Source: JBGTGG01 sp964398945 (lineage in GTDB: Bacteria > Bacteroidota > Bacteroidia > Cytophagales > Cyclobacteriaceae). From it: a DNA stretch of 64,000 bases. The notes under the pieces were generated by a model. That model saw only the letters and a program-made list of their open reading frames with translations. It was not told the DNA's origin and searched no databases. A program made the translations under genes and the position numbers. The stretch spans positions 1-64,000 of the forward strand of contig CAYNOT010000001.1 of assembly GCA_964398945.1 (NCBI GenBank). The letters are read 5' to 3'. This document shows, piece by piece, positions 54,791 to 63,660 of the stretch; positions within the stretch are counted from its first letter, which is position 1, and the number at the start of each line of letters is the position of its first letter.

Positions 54791-56377
54791 CTAATCGATC
54801 TTCGCCTGCGTGGTTTGTCCATTTACCAACCGCCAAATGTTTAATGGATTTTCGTTTTTAAGTTCAGAAGGCAGCAATTGATCGGGCAACCCTTGATAGC
54901 ACACCGGGCGGGTAAAGCGATGAATTGCCGCTGATCCAACGGAAGTGCTTCGTCCATCCGTTGTGGCAGGATATGGCCCACCATGCACCATGGCATGGCA
55001 AACTTCAACTCCGGTTGGAAATCCATTGATCACTACACGCCCTGCTTTCTGTTCCAAAATGTCAATCAAATCTGCATAGGCCAGCAGGTCATTTTCCGTA
55101 CCATGAACAGTCGCGGTGATATGTCCGGTTAAATTCCTGGCGAGTTCTAAAATTTTTTCCCTGGAGTCTGCTTCTACAATGATACTCGTAGGGCCAAATA
55201 TCTCTTCAGAAAGTTCTTTGACTTTTGTAAATGTATCGGCTGTAGTCCGGAAGAGTATTGGCTTTGCTGCAAAGTTTTGATTCACATCATTTCCTTCGGC
55301 AAGGACTTCAATTCCATTCACATTTGCATGATGCTCTACACCCTTGCCATAAGTCTTGAAAATTGTTTCTGATAACATCGTTCCACCGGAAGTTTTTTTG
55401 AATTCTTCTTGTAGGGAACTTGTAAATTCTTTCGCACCGGGTGTGCTCGCGTGGATAAGAATACCGGGGTTTGTACAAAACTGCCCAACACCAAGTGCCA
55501 CAGAACCCGCAAATCCCGTGGCAATTTTTTCACCTTGTTCACGCATTGCTTCCGGAAGTATGAAAACAGGGTTCGTGCTTCCCATCTCCGCATAAACAGG
55601 TATGGGGACTTCACGTTTTACAGCAGCATCGAACAATGCTTTTCCCGCATTGAAAGAACCCGTTAATCCAACAGCCTTCACTGCCGGATGTTTTACCAAT
55701 TGAACTCCAACGTCAATGCCCTTATCAAAAAGCAGGGAGAATACGCCATCGGGCATGTTGGTTTTTTTTGCTGCATTCTGAATGGCCCTTCCAACAAGTT
55801 CACTTGTGGCAGGATGTGCGGGATGCGCTTTCACGATTACCGTACAACCGGCTGCGAGTGCAGAAGCAGTATCGCCACCCGCTACTGAAAATGCCAACGG
55901 GAAATTACTGGCACCAAAAACCACTACCGGCCCAAGCCCGATTTCCATATAGCGTATGTCCGGTTTGGGAAGCGGGGTACGAAAAGGGTCTGCGGTTTCA
56001 ATACGCGCATCCAGCCACGAGCCTTCCCTTAATAAGGTTGCAAATAATTTCAATTGGTTTACGGTCCTTCCACGTTCCCCCTCAATCCTTCCTTTTGGCA
56101 AAGCCGATTCCTGGCAACATATAGCGATGAGTTCATCACCAAGGGCGATGATTTCTTCGCCAATGGTTTCAAGGAAAATTGCTTTCTCTACGCCCGGTTT
56201 TTTTCTATATACTTGAAATGCTTTCGCGGCTTTTTCAACTGCGGTGTTAACTTCTGCTGAGGTTGCCGTGCGAAAATAATAGTCTGATTTTTTTCCGGTG
56301 GCGGGGTTGAAAGCTTCAAATTTCTCTACGCCCGCTGCTACCAATTCAAAACCTATAATGTGTTTTCCTTCAATCAT
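54791..56377 (-). CDS. Alpha-ketoglutaric semialdehyde dehydrogenase-like ALDH
   Basis: A 528-residue NAD(P)-dependent aldehyde dehydrogenase. LGPVVVFGASNFPLAFSVAG opens the cofactor fold, MGSTNPVFIL holds the general-base Glu and GVGQFCTNPGILI the catalytic Cys near residue 302. This N-terminal form with EGERGRTVNQL is typical of 2,5-dioxovalerate (alpha-KGSA) dehydrogenases that end sugar-acid and hydroxyproline degradation in 2-oxoglutarate. It follows the FAH-family gene in an operon, 38 bp apart. Confidence 0.88.
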   Translation of the reverse strand: MIEGKHIIGFELVAAGVEKFEAFNPATGKKSDYYFRTATSAEVNTAVEKAAKAFQVYRKKPGVEKAIFLETIGEEIIALGDELIAICCQESALPKGRIEGERGRTVNQLKLFATLLREGSWLDARIETADPFRTPLPKPDIRYMEIGLGPVVVFGASNFPLAFSVAGGDTASALAAGCTVIVKAHPAHPATSELVGRAIQNAAKKTNMPDGVFSLLFDKGIDVGVQLVKHPAVKAVGLTGSFNAGKALFDAAVKREVPIPVYAEMGSTNPVFILPEAMREQGEKIATGFAGSVALGVGQFCTNPGILIHASTPGAKEFTSSLQEEFKKTSGGTMLSETIFKTYGKGVEHHANVNGIEVLAEGNDVNQNFAAKPILFRTTADTFTKVKELSEEIFGPTSIIVEADSREKILELARNLTGHITATVHGTENDLLAYADLIDILEQKAGRVVINGFPTGVEVCHAMVHGGPYPATTDGRSTSVGSAAIHRFTRPVCYQGLPDQLLPSELKNENPLNIWRLVNGQTTQAKID

Positions 56378-56415
56378 TGTTGTGTGTGATTTGTATTGTA
56401 AGAATGGTTGGTCTG

Positions 56416-57255
56416 TTACTGTGCCACGCGATTTACCAACGTACCAATTCCTTCAATTGAAATTTGTATCTCGTCATCGATATCTAGGGTAAAGTCATCC
56501 GGGGGAACAATACCTGTCCCTGTCATGAGATAGGTCCCGAAAGGGAACGAAAGTTCACGGAACAGATATCCGGCCAACTCGGTATGCTTTCGCTTCATTC
56601 TATTGATGGCGATCTCATTGTAAAAAACAGATTGTCCATTTCTTAAAATATCTATCTGGATCAATGTTTCCTGATTGATCGGTCCACCGGGCACGTAGAG
56701 ACAAGGGCCAATGGCAGTAGCGCCATCGTACGATTTTGCTTGCGGAAGGTATAATGGGTTCTCACCTTCAATATCCCGTGAGGACATGTCGTTCCCAACG
56801 GTATACCCTTCAATTGTTCCTGATGAACAAATAAACAAAGTAAGTTCAGGTTCGGGGACATTCCATTTCGAATCTTTACGAATGCGAACAGGGTCACCGG
56901 GGCCTACTACGCGGTAAGCCGGTGATTTAAAGAAAAGCTCAGGGCGTTCGGCTTCATAAACACGTGCATAAAAATCACCTCCCCCTGCGTCTTTCGATTC
57001 TTCCATGCGCGCTTCACGGCTACGCATATACGTAACACCCGATGCCCAAACCTCCTGGCTTCCTATCGGGGCCGTTTGGGTGGAGTTTATCAAATCAGGG
57101 AGCCCATCATCGGGTTTTAGATCGATGACCTCTGTCAACACATGCTTATAAAGATTAGCGCGGTCCACAAATACATCCCAGTTTTTTTCTTTTGAAAGGA
57201 AATAATGGTTGTCATGCTCAATGACAATCCCTGAACTTGTTTTATAAATTTTCAT
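56416..57255 (-). CDS. FAH-family 2-keto-3-deoxy-acid dehydratase-like protein
   Basis: A 279-residue member of the fumarylacetoacetate hydrolase family. WASGVTYMRSREARMEES, the metal site in VPEPELTLFI and GNDMSSRDIEGENPLYLPQA are typical of 2-keto-3-deoxy-D-arabinonate (xylonate) dehydratases, which make alpha-ketoglutaric semialdehyde. The neighbouring dehydrogenase takes that product. Divergent from the AraC gene with 358 bp of control region between. Confidence 0.85.
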   Translation of the reverse strand: MKIYKTSSGIVIEHDNHYFLSKEKNWDVFVDRANLYKHVLTEVIDLKPDDGLPDLINSTQTAPIGSQEVWASGVTYMRSREARMEESKDAGGGDFYARVYEAERPELFFKSPAYRVVGPGDPVRIRKDSKWNVPEPELTLFICSSGTIEGYTVGNDMSSRDIEGENPLYLPQAKSYDGATAIGPCLYVPGGPINQETLIQIDILRNGQSVFYNEIAINRMKRKHTELAGYLFRELSFPFGTYLMTGTGIVPPDDFTLDIDDEIQISIEGIGTLVNRVAQ

Positions 57256-57613
57256 TCGTATGGTTTATATACCTGGTGTTAAATTATTTGTTATTGAAAA
57301 TGATGGGGATTCGATGTTGATATCTGTCAACCTGGTGATAGATGATTTTTACAATGCTTACTAAACTACTTTAATTTGATGAACCTACCAAGGGGCCAAA
57401 ACTTTGTAAATCGCTGTTCCAAAACTTCCAAAATTGACCAGTGGTGGATATTGAACAATGGTCTGAAAAACGTGTTTTTTTTGCAGAACATGGATTGAAA
57501 ATCCCCAACCAATACCGTATCTTTAAATGACTTTTATTTACGGGTCTTCTGTTTTGCAACTTCCTTATTCCATACCTGTTGATCACTAAGTATCCACTTT
57601 TCAAAAGCACCGA
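57256..57613. other. Divergent control region, no gene
   Basis: 358 bp between the FAH/ALDH operon and the AraC/kinase operon. It should hold both promoters and the binding site of the AraC-type regulator. No clear direct repeats are visible by eye, and no coding frame is supported. Confidence 0.5.
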
Positions 57614-58492
57614 ATGAACCAGTTTATCCTGCGACAGGGAAGTGCCCGCGAACTACACCCTTTTCCACATATCCTTGAATTTGCCTTAAAGAAAAACAAT
57701 AGTATTCAACTTAACTCCTTAAACGCGACTGCCTCAGACACCTTTCGTTTTTATTTTGTCATCGATGGAAAATTCGAATGGATAATAGACAAGAAAAAAT
57801 ATATTCTTTATCCGGGAGACCTGGCCATCATTTTACCGGGGCAAACATTTTCCGGGGAAAAAGATACCTTGCACATAGGTTCGCTTATTTGGATTTCAAT
57901 CCATGTGGAAAAATTGGATATAAACGGTATGTCACTTGGGGGTTGGAGCCAACTTTCACGAAATGAAAGCCAAACCATAGGCAAGATTTTACTCCACAAC
58001 AACAATGCGGTTTTAAAACTTAAGGATTCGCACACTTTGTTTCAAACGCTCCATAGGGAATTAACCACCCAGGAAATTGGCCACGCCACCCGTGTGAACC
58101 AATTGATCGATGAACTATTCATTTACATTGCCCGACAATCAACACGCCAGAATAATTCACAACGTGACTTTCCCCAAGCATTCACAAAACTTGAACAGAC
58201 ACTTCGACAAAACCTTGGGCACCACTGGACGGTGGAAGAAATGGCGGCACTGATTGGACTTGGTACGACTGCACTAACAGAAAAAGTAAAAAAATACACC
58301 GGGTTTTCACCATTAAGTTACCTGATCAATATCCGCATTTCTGAAGCGATCAAATTATTGAACAGGAAAGAAGAAAACGTAACGGATATAGCATTGCTTA
58401 CCGGGTTTTATTCATCCCAGCATTTTTCAACAACCTTTAAAAAACTCACGGGGTATACACCCAGCGAATTCAGAAAAAGAAATTTAAAATAA
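57614..58492 (+). CDS. AraC-family transcriptional regulator
   Basis: A 292-residue regulator. An N-terminal cupin-like sensor (DTFRFYFVIDGKFEWIIDKK, then LYPGDLAIILPGQTFSG) precedes two C-terminal helix-turn-helix motifs (WTVEEMAALIGLGTTALTEK and VTDIALLTGFYSSQHFSTTF) with the AraC signature. A sugar or sugar acid is the expected effector. It stands between the divergent operons and precedes an FGGY kinase by 20 bp, so it should control the catabolic region. Confidence 0.92.
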   Translation: MNQFILRQGSARELHPFPHILEFALKKNNSIQLNSLNATASDTFRFYFVIDGKFEWIIDKKKYILYPGDLAIILPGQTFSGEKDTLHIGSLIWISIHVEKLDINGMSLGGWSQLSRNESQTIGKILLHNNNAVLKLKDSHTLFQTLHRELTTQEIGHATRVNQLIDELFIYIARQSTRQNNSQRDFPQAFTKLEQTLRQNLGHHWTVEEMAALIGLGTTALTEKVKKYTGFSPLSYLINIRISEAIKLLNRKEENVTDIALLTGFYSSQHFSTTFKKLTGYTPSEFRKRNLK

Positions 58493-58512
58493 AAAAATAA
58501 ACCTTTCGAATA

Positions 58513-60027
58513 ATGGACTGTATTATCACAATCGAACTTGGAACAAACGCAGTGCGGATTTTTGCATTTGACTTACATGGCAATGTCATTGATACAATGA
58601 AGGGATCCTACCCTACTTTTCACACAGAACCCGATTACAGCGAACAGGATCCGGAACAGATGTTTATAACCATGCTCTATGTTTTGAAAAATTTGCTTAT
58701 CGAAAAAATACATCCCAACAATTATAAGGTGGTCAGCATTTGCTTCAGTTCTTCCATGCACAGTGTGCTGGCGATTGACGATCATGGTGTGCCTCTTGGA
58801 AATGCATTTACATGGGCAGACAATCGGGGAAAATTAGAAGCACAGGAATTAAGGAAATCCGGCCTTGGAAAAAAACTGTATCAAAATACAGGAACACCCA
58901 TCCACCCAATGTCACCGTTGGTTAAAATCACGTGGATGAAAAACCATGATCAGGAACGGTTTAACAAGGCCTATAAATTTCTTTCCATTAAAGGGTACAT
59001 CATCCAACAACTTACCGGTGAATATTTTATCGATTATAGCCTTGCTTCGGCAACCGGGTTATTAAACATCAATACCATACAATGGGAAGCGGACGCATTG
59101 GACTATGCAGGCATTTCACCGGATAAACTTCCTGACCTTGTCCCCATCTTTTATTCACCCGGCAAACTTCGGAAAGAATATCAACGGTTACTGGGGTTGG
59201 ATCCCGCCACAAAATTAATTCTTGGATCGAGTGATGGATGCATGGCAACACTGGGCGCGGGCGTGTGGAGTGAAGGTAAAGGAACCATTACGATTGAAGA
59301 TAGTGGAGCCGTTCGGGTAGTAGGAAAAGAAATCATTAAAGACGAAAAGCAACGCTTTTTCAATTACTTGTTAACAGAAAACTGTTATGTGTCGGGTGGC
59401 CCAACAAACAATGGAGGTGTTGTATTTGAATGGTTCGCCAAGCAATTCGGGGATTTTAAAGTTCCGTATGAAATCGAGTACACGATGGAAGCCCTGGTTA
59501 ACGAGGCATCGAATGTTGTTGTGGGTTCAGATGGATTATTGTTTTTACCGTATTTGTTAGGCGAACGTGCACCCATTTGGAATGCGAACGCACGCGGTTC
59601 TTATTTCGGCTTGAATATAAAACATGAACGCCAACATTTCATACGCGCCACCATTGAGGGCATCCTCTACGAAATTTATAGCATCGGAAAAACATTGGAA
59701 GAACATCGGTCCATAAAAAGCCTTTCTGTCAACGGAAGCTTTGCTTCGATTCCATTTTGTTCACAATTGATTGCCGATATTTTCAATAAACCAGTATCGG
59801 TAAGTTCGGATACCACTTCGCGAGGCTCGTTCCTCATGAGTGCTACGGATATGGGAAAATATAGCAACCTCGAAGAAGCGTCACGCTCAGTGATCTTAAC
59901 CGACATTTATGAACCACGGGTTAACGATCATAAAATATATCAAAAGTACTTTTCAATTTTTGAAAGGGTAACCTCAAAACTTACGGATGAATTTGAAGAT
60001 ATTGCCAAGCTCCAACAGAAGCATTAG
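58513..60027 (+). CDS. FGGY-family carbohydrate kinase (gluconokinase-like)
   Basis: A 504-residue sugar kinase. IIIELGTNAVRIFAFDLHGN-type opening (here ITIELGTNAVRIFAFDLHG), then SSMHSVLAIDDHGVPLG and the late ERAPIWNANARGSYFGL, match the gluconokinase branch of the FGGY family. It phosphorylates gluconate, xylulose or a related sugar with ATP. Next to a non-phosphorylating pathway it suggests a second, phosphorylating route. Confidence 0.9.
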   Translation: MDCIITIELGTNAVRIFAFDLHGNVIDTMKGSYPTFHTEPDYSEQDPEQMFITMLYVLKNLLIEKIHPNNYKVVSICFSSSMHSVLAIDDHGVPLGNAFTWADNRGKLEAQELRKSGLGKKLYQNTGTPIHPMSPLVKITWMKNHDQERFNKAYKFLSIKGYIIQQLTGEYFIDYSLASATGLLNINTIQWEADALDYAGISPDKLPDLVPIFYSPGKLRKEYQRLLGLDPATKLILGSSDGCMATLGAGVWSEGKGTITIEDSGAVRVVGKEIIKDEKQRFFNYLLTENCYVSGGPTNNGGVVFEWFAKQFGDFKVPYEIEYTMEALVNEASNVVVGSDGLLFLPYLLGERAPIWNANARGSYFGLNIKHERQHFIRATIEGILYEIYSIGKTLEEHRSIKSLSVNGSFASIPFCSQLIADIFNKPVSVSSDTTSRGSFLMSATDMGKYSNLEEASRSVILTDIYEPRVNDHKIYQKYFSIFERVTSKLTDEFEDIAKLQQKH

Positions 60028-60059
60028 CAATATCTTTAAAAAAATTACACCAGGTTCAT

Positions 60060-61349
60060 CTATTCAAAAAATGGAACTCCTGGTACGGCATACTTTTTCG
60101 CAGCTTCAATATTGATATCAACACCGATGCCGGGTTTCTCGGATACTTTTATAAAACTATCTTTTACCCAGTCGCCTTCATCAAAGGTAACAATCTCTTT
60201 ATACATTGGATTAGTATGGAAATACGATTGCCACTCCATTAAATGAAAATTAGGAACTGTAACACAAACATGGGCACATGCCATTGCTCCTAAAAAGGAT
60301 GCTACCATGTGTGGCGAAAAAGGAACATAATATAAATTAGCAAGGTTGGCAATGCGTTGCCCTTCTCCCAGCCCGCCACATTTTTGCAAGTCGGGCATAA
60401 CAATATCAACACCACCGATTTCCAACAACCTTCTAAAACCATATCCGAGGTAAATATTTTCACCAGCGCTGATGGGGGTGCTGGTTTCCTCTGCAATTCT
60501 TCTGTATGCATCCACATTCTCAGCAGGAACAGGTTCTTCCAACCATGTTAAATTTAATGGCTCTACTTTCTTTGCAATTGCTTGTGCTGTTGGAAAATCA
60601 TAGCGTCCGTGCATGTCAACACATAAATCAATTTTTGGTCCTACAGCTTCCCGCACCGCAGCCAATTGATTGTACATCCTTGAAATTTCTCCCGGGCTAC
60701 CGGTCCAATTATAGCGATCATATTTATCCGGATCGGAAGCATAATCGATATCAAATTTCAATGCATTGAAACCCCAGTTTTTAATGGCGTCCTTCGCTGC
60801 TGTTGCAAAGTCTTCAGGCGATGGAAAGCGCACGCGATAAAGTGCGGTATCACAATACACTCTTACCTTGTCACGAAATTTTCCACCCATTAGTTGATAA
60901 ACAGGAACTCCCAATGCCTTTCCGGTTAAATCCCACAATGCAGTTTCGATTGCCGATAAAACAGCAACATACATACCCGATTGGCCACCACCAAAGTGCC
61001 CGGCCCTGCGCATTTGTTCAAAAATTTTATGGATGGCAAACGGACTTTGTCCTTTTAAAAAGCGTCCCATTCCATTCACCATGTGATAGGTTCCACGGAT
61101 GGCATCCACTCCTTCACCACAACCATAAATGTCCTGATCGGAATATATTTTTACAAACAAACTTCCGCCTACGTATCCACATTTAACATCCGTGATTTTC
61201 AAATCAGAAGGAGCTGAAAGTTTCGGATTTTCGTCAATGGCTTTTGTAAAGTTTTTTCCGAACGACTCGGAAATCCCGGCAAAGCCCAATGCTCCTGCCA
61301 TTGCACTCTTGGTTATAAACGAGCGTCTTGATTCTGATTTCATTTTCAT
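60060..61349 (-). CDS. Enolase-superfamily sugar-acid dehydratase (mandelate racemase type), Tat-exported
   Basis: A 429-residue enzyme of the mandelate racemase/muconate lactonising family. KSESRRSFITKSAMAGALGF is a twin-arginine signal, rare for this superfamily. Metal ligands are Asp in CVDMHGRYD, Glu in WLEEPVPAEN and Glu in ISAGENIYLGY; the Lys base is in ALKFDIDY and the His base in FSPHMVAS. It should dehydrate a sugar acid (galactonate, fuconate or similar). Its stop is 33 bp from the kinase end (convergent). Confidence 0.88.
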   Translation of the reverse strand: MKMKSESRRSFITKSAMAGALGFAGISESFGKNFTKAIDENPKLSAPSDLKITDVKCGYVGGSLFVKIYSDQDIYGCGEGVDAIRGTYHMVNGMGRFLKGQSPFAIHKIFEQMRRAGHFGGGQSGMYVAVLSAIETALWDLTGKALGVPVYQLMGGKFRDKVRVYCDTALYRVRFPSPEDFATAAKDAIKNWGFNALKFDIDYASDPDKYDRYNWTGSPGEISRMYNQLAAVREAVGPKIDLCVDMHGRYDFPTAQAIAKKVEPLNLTWLEEPVPAENVDAYRRIAEETSTPISAGENIYLGYGFRRLLEIGGVDIVMPDLQKCGGLGEGQRIANLANLYYVPFSPHMVASFLGAMACAHVCVTVPNFHLMEWQSYFHTNPMYKEIVTFDEGDWVKDSFIKVSEKPGIGVDINIEAAKKYAVPGVPFFE

Positions 61350-61351
61350 AA

Positions 61352-62317
61352 TTACCAGGTTCTAGTTTTTAACAATTCTTGAATTTGTTCCTTCGGCACA
61401 GGCAGTTTATCAATATGGTCGTTCAGCCATTTTGAAAAATCCTTTTCAATATCATCCGTCCACCGTGAATCGATCTGTCCTGCCGTATATTTCTTTTCCC
61501 GCAGCCGTTGGTGCCCAAACATATCCCGCAAGCGAACGATCTCTGAAGTCTTTACAACTTTCTCAGCAAGATGGGGAGGGATAAATAACACACCCCCATC
61601 ACGACCCAGCACTACGTCACCCGGCATCACTGTTGCACCACCGATTCGCGTTGGTGTATTGATACCTACCAATGTTGTATTCAAACGGATGGGGCCTCTA
61701 TTATTGCCCGGACTATAACTACCGAAATGATGGGAAGGGTGGTAGGATTTATAATAGCTCGTAAATCCTTTTATTTCCTTGAGTCCATTTACATCCCGAA
61801 GCGGGCCATCATACACAATTCCATTGCCTGACCTGGCGAAAATTGAATTACCAAGATTGTCGCCTACCGTAGGCCCATCAATGGTTGCGCCATGCTGATC
61901 CACTACATACACATCACCCGGTTGGAGCATATCAATAGCCCAGGCGTTGGGTGAAAGTACACGCCCTTCCGCGTTTCCTTTATCCTGAATTACACCGTGT
62001 ATATCAGGACGACCGGGAAAGAAAGTTGCAGTCAATGCCCTACCGACCAACACACTGTCCGGATGGATTTGCATCCAATCCCCTTCGTACTGATAATTAT
62101 AGCCATCCCCCCGACAAGTTGCCCAGGCTTCTTCAAGGGTAACCAGTTTCATTCGCTTCATAATATCATCCGGCACTTTGGGACGTCCATCCGGAAAACG
62201 CTCACCTTTCCAGAGCGGTGTTAAGGAAATCAATTTTTCCTTTGAAAGTTGTTGTCCAATACTCTGGTATCCTGAAAAAAATACCACACTAAACAATACT
62301 ACATATAGTTGTTTCAT
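61352..62317 (-). CDS. RraA-like protein, exported
   Basis: A 321-residue protein with a Sec signal peptide (YVVLFSVVFFSGYQSIGQ). The fold of the RraA/dimethylmenaquinone methyltransferase-like family is seen in VIQDKGNAEGRVLSPNAWAI, GDNLGNSIFARSGNGIVYDG and MPGDVVLGRDGGVLFIPPHL. Relatives are aldolases or decarboxylases of keto acids such as 4-carboxy-4-hydroxy-2-oxoadipate. Larger than the usual 160-240 residues due to N- and C-terminal extensions. Start 2 bp from the next gene: one operon. Confidence 0.85.
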   Translation of the reverse strand: MKQLYVVLFSVVFFSGYQSIGQQLSKEKLISLTPLWKGERFPDGRPKVPDDIMKRMKLVTLEEAWATCRGDGYNYQYEGDWMQIHPDSVLVGRALTATFFPGRPDIHGVIQDKGNAEGRVLSPNAWAIDMLQPGDVYVVDQHGATIDGPTVGDNLGNSIFARSGNGIVYDGPLRDVNGLKEIKGFTSYYKSYHPSHHFGSYSPGNNRGPIRLNTTLVGINTPTRIGGATVMPGDVVLGRDGGVLFIPPHLAEKVVKTSEIVRLRDMFGHQRLREKKYTAGQIDSRWTDDIEKDFSKWLNDHIDKLPVPKEQIQELLKTRTW

Positions 62318-62338
62318 ATCCTTGTTAAGTTAAAATCA

Positions 62339-63424
62339 CTAATCTTCCTTTGGTGGTTTCCTGTGCCAATACGAAGCCAGTATACTCCCCGTTATATTCA
62401 TCAATGGGCCAAACACAGCAGATGCCAATCCTACGGTTGCAATTTTCCCCATCTCCTTTGCAAGCCCGGATGCAAGCCCTGCATTTTGCATCCCAACTTC
62501 CAGTGCGATGGTCCGTGAATCCTTTTCACTCATCCGCAAGAGCCTTGCAAACCAATACCCAAGCAGGTAACCGAACGTATTGTGCAACATCACTGCACCC
62601 GTCAGTACAATGCCAATCTCCAGTAAACTATCACGTCCTGCGGCTGTGATGACTGTGATAATGATCCCTATTCCAATCATGGAAACCAATGGCATGGCGA
62701 GATCAAGCCACTTCGATTTTCCATGCAGCAGTTTATTGAAAAGCAATCCTGCCCCGATAGGGATTACAATCATTTTAAAAATATCCCACATCATTTTCAG
62801 GATGTCGATTTCAATAAAAGTCCCTCCTAAAAATTTCATCAATACCGGGGTAGCAAACGGGGCAATCAATGTACAGATGGTTGTTAATGTAATCGATAAG
62901 GCAAGGTTTGCTTTCGCCAAATAGCTCATCACGTTAGAAGCCAATCCACTGGGCGAGCAGCCGATAAGGATTAAGCCTGCTGCTATTTCCGGTGGAAAAT
63001 TACTGAGCTTGGCAAGCACAAACCCAATAATCGGCATGATCGTAAATTGCGCTACAACACCGATCGCAACACCTTTTGGCATTTTAACAACGCCTATAAA
63101 ATCATCGACACTCATTCTCGTTCCCATACCAAACATAATAATTTGAATCAGCGGTGTGATGAGCAATGCCATCTTAAAACCATTGAACTCTACCAGATAC
63201 GCTGGATAATAAAGGGCAAGGGCCACACCTATAAAAATCATGATCGAATAAGTAAACCCCTTTAAGCTTTCATATCCACGGGATGCCAGGCCCAGCAGTA
63301 GGAAAAACAAGACCAGGGCAGGGCCGGCAGTTCCTATACCGGAATAAAAAACCAGGAAGATAAAAACGATAAAAGCTATAAAGGCCCCAACCAGTGCTGC
63401 TCTATAAAATGAAAATGGCTTCAA
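62339..63424 (-). CDS. Bile acid:sodium symporter-family carrier
   Basis: A 361-residue membrane protein with about ten helices. PLIQIIMFGMGTRMSVDDFI, then LILIGCSPSGLASNVMSYLA and VGMQNAGLASGLAKEMGKIA are signatures of the SBF/BASS family. It carries organic anions with sodium. First gene of the operon with the RraA-like and enolase-type genes, so it probably imports their product or substrate. Starts at TTG 63424. Confidence 0.9.
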   Translation of the reverse strand: MKPFSFYRAALVGAFIAFIVFIFLVFYSGIGTAGPALVLFFLLLGLASRGYESLKGFTYSIMIFIGVALALYYPAYLVEFNGFKMALLITPLIQIIMFGMGTRMSVDDFIGVVKMPKGVAIGVVAQFTIMPIIGFVLAKLSNFPPEIAAGLILIGCSPSGLASNVMSYLAKANLALSITLTTICTLIAPFATPVLMKFLGGTFIEIDILKMMWDIFKMIVIPIGAGLLFNKLLHGKSKWLDLAMPLVSMIGIGIIITVITAAGRDSLLEIGIVLTGAVMLHNTFGYLLGYWFARLLRMSEKDSRTIALEVGMQNAGLASGLAKEMGKIATVGLASAVFGPLMNITGSILASYWHRKPPKED

Positions 63425-63660
63425 TGAATCGATTTATTTTAAAAAAAATTTCAGTTGCAATCAATACAATTCTATTTTTTACTGATGCTGAATGAAGCTA
63501 ACCACTCCACATGAAGCATAAAAACCCTATTGTATTAATGGTGACCCTACTATACCAATGGTATCCTCTGTTGGGCAAAAAAGTTGGCTATGTTTAACAC
63601 ATAGCCAACTCAAACAATGATTGGCACCAACTGCTGCTTAGGGGCAATTGGATTTCCAAT
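63425..63660. terminator. Intergenic region with terminator of the SusD-like gene
   Basis: 236 bp without a gene. AGTTGGCTATG pairs with CATAGCCAACT at 63584-63612 across a 7-base loop; read on the minus strand it is followed by TTTTTT and ends the SusD-like transcript. Confidence 0.8.

Noticed and set aside
54570..54836. An 88-codon minus-strand frame at the end of the ALDH gene
   Set aside because: It overlaps the 3' end of the dehydrogenase gene in another frame and has no conserved segment.
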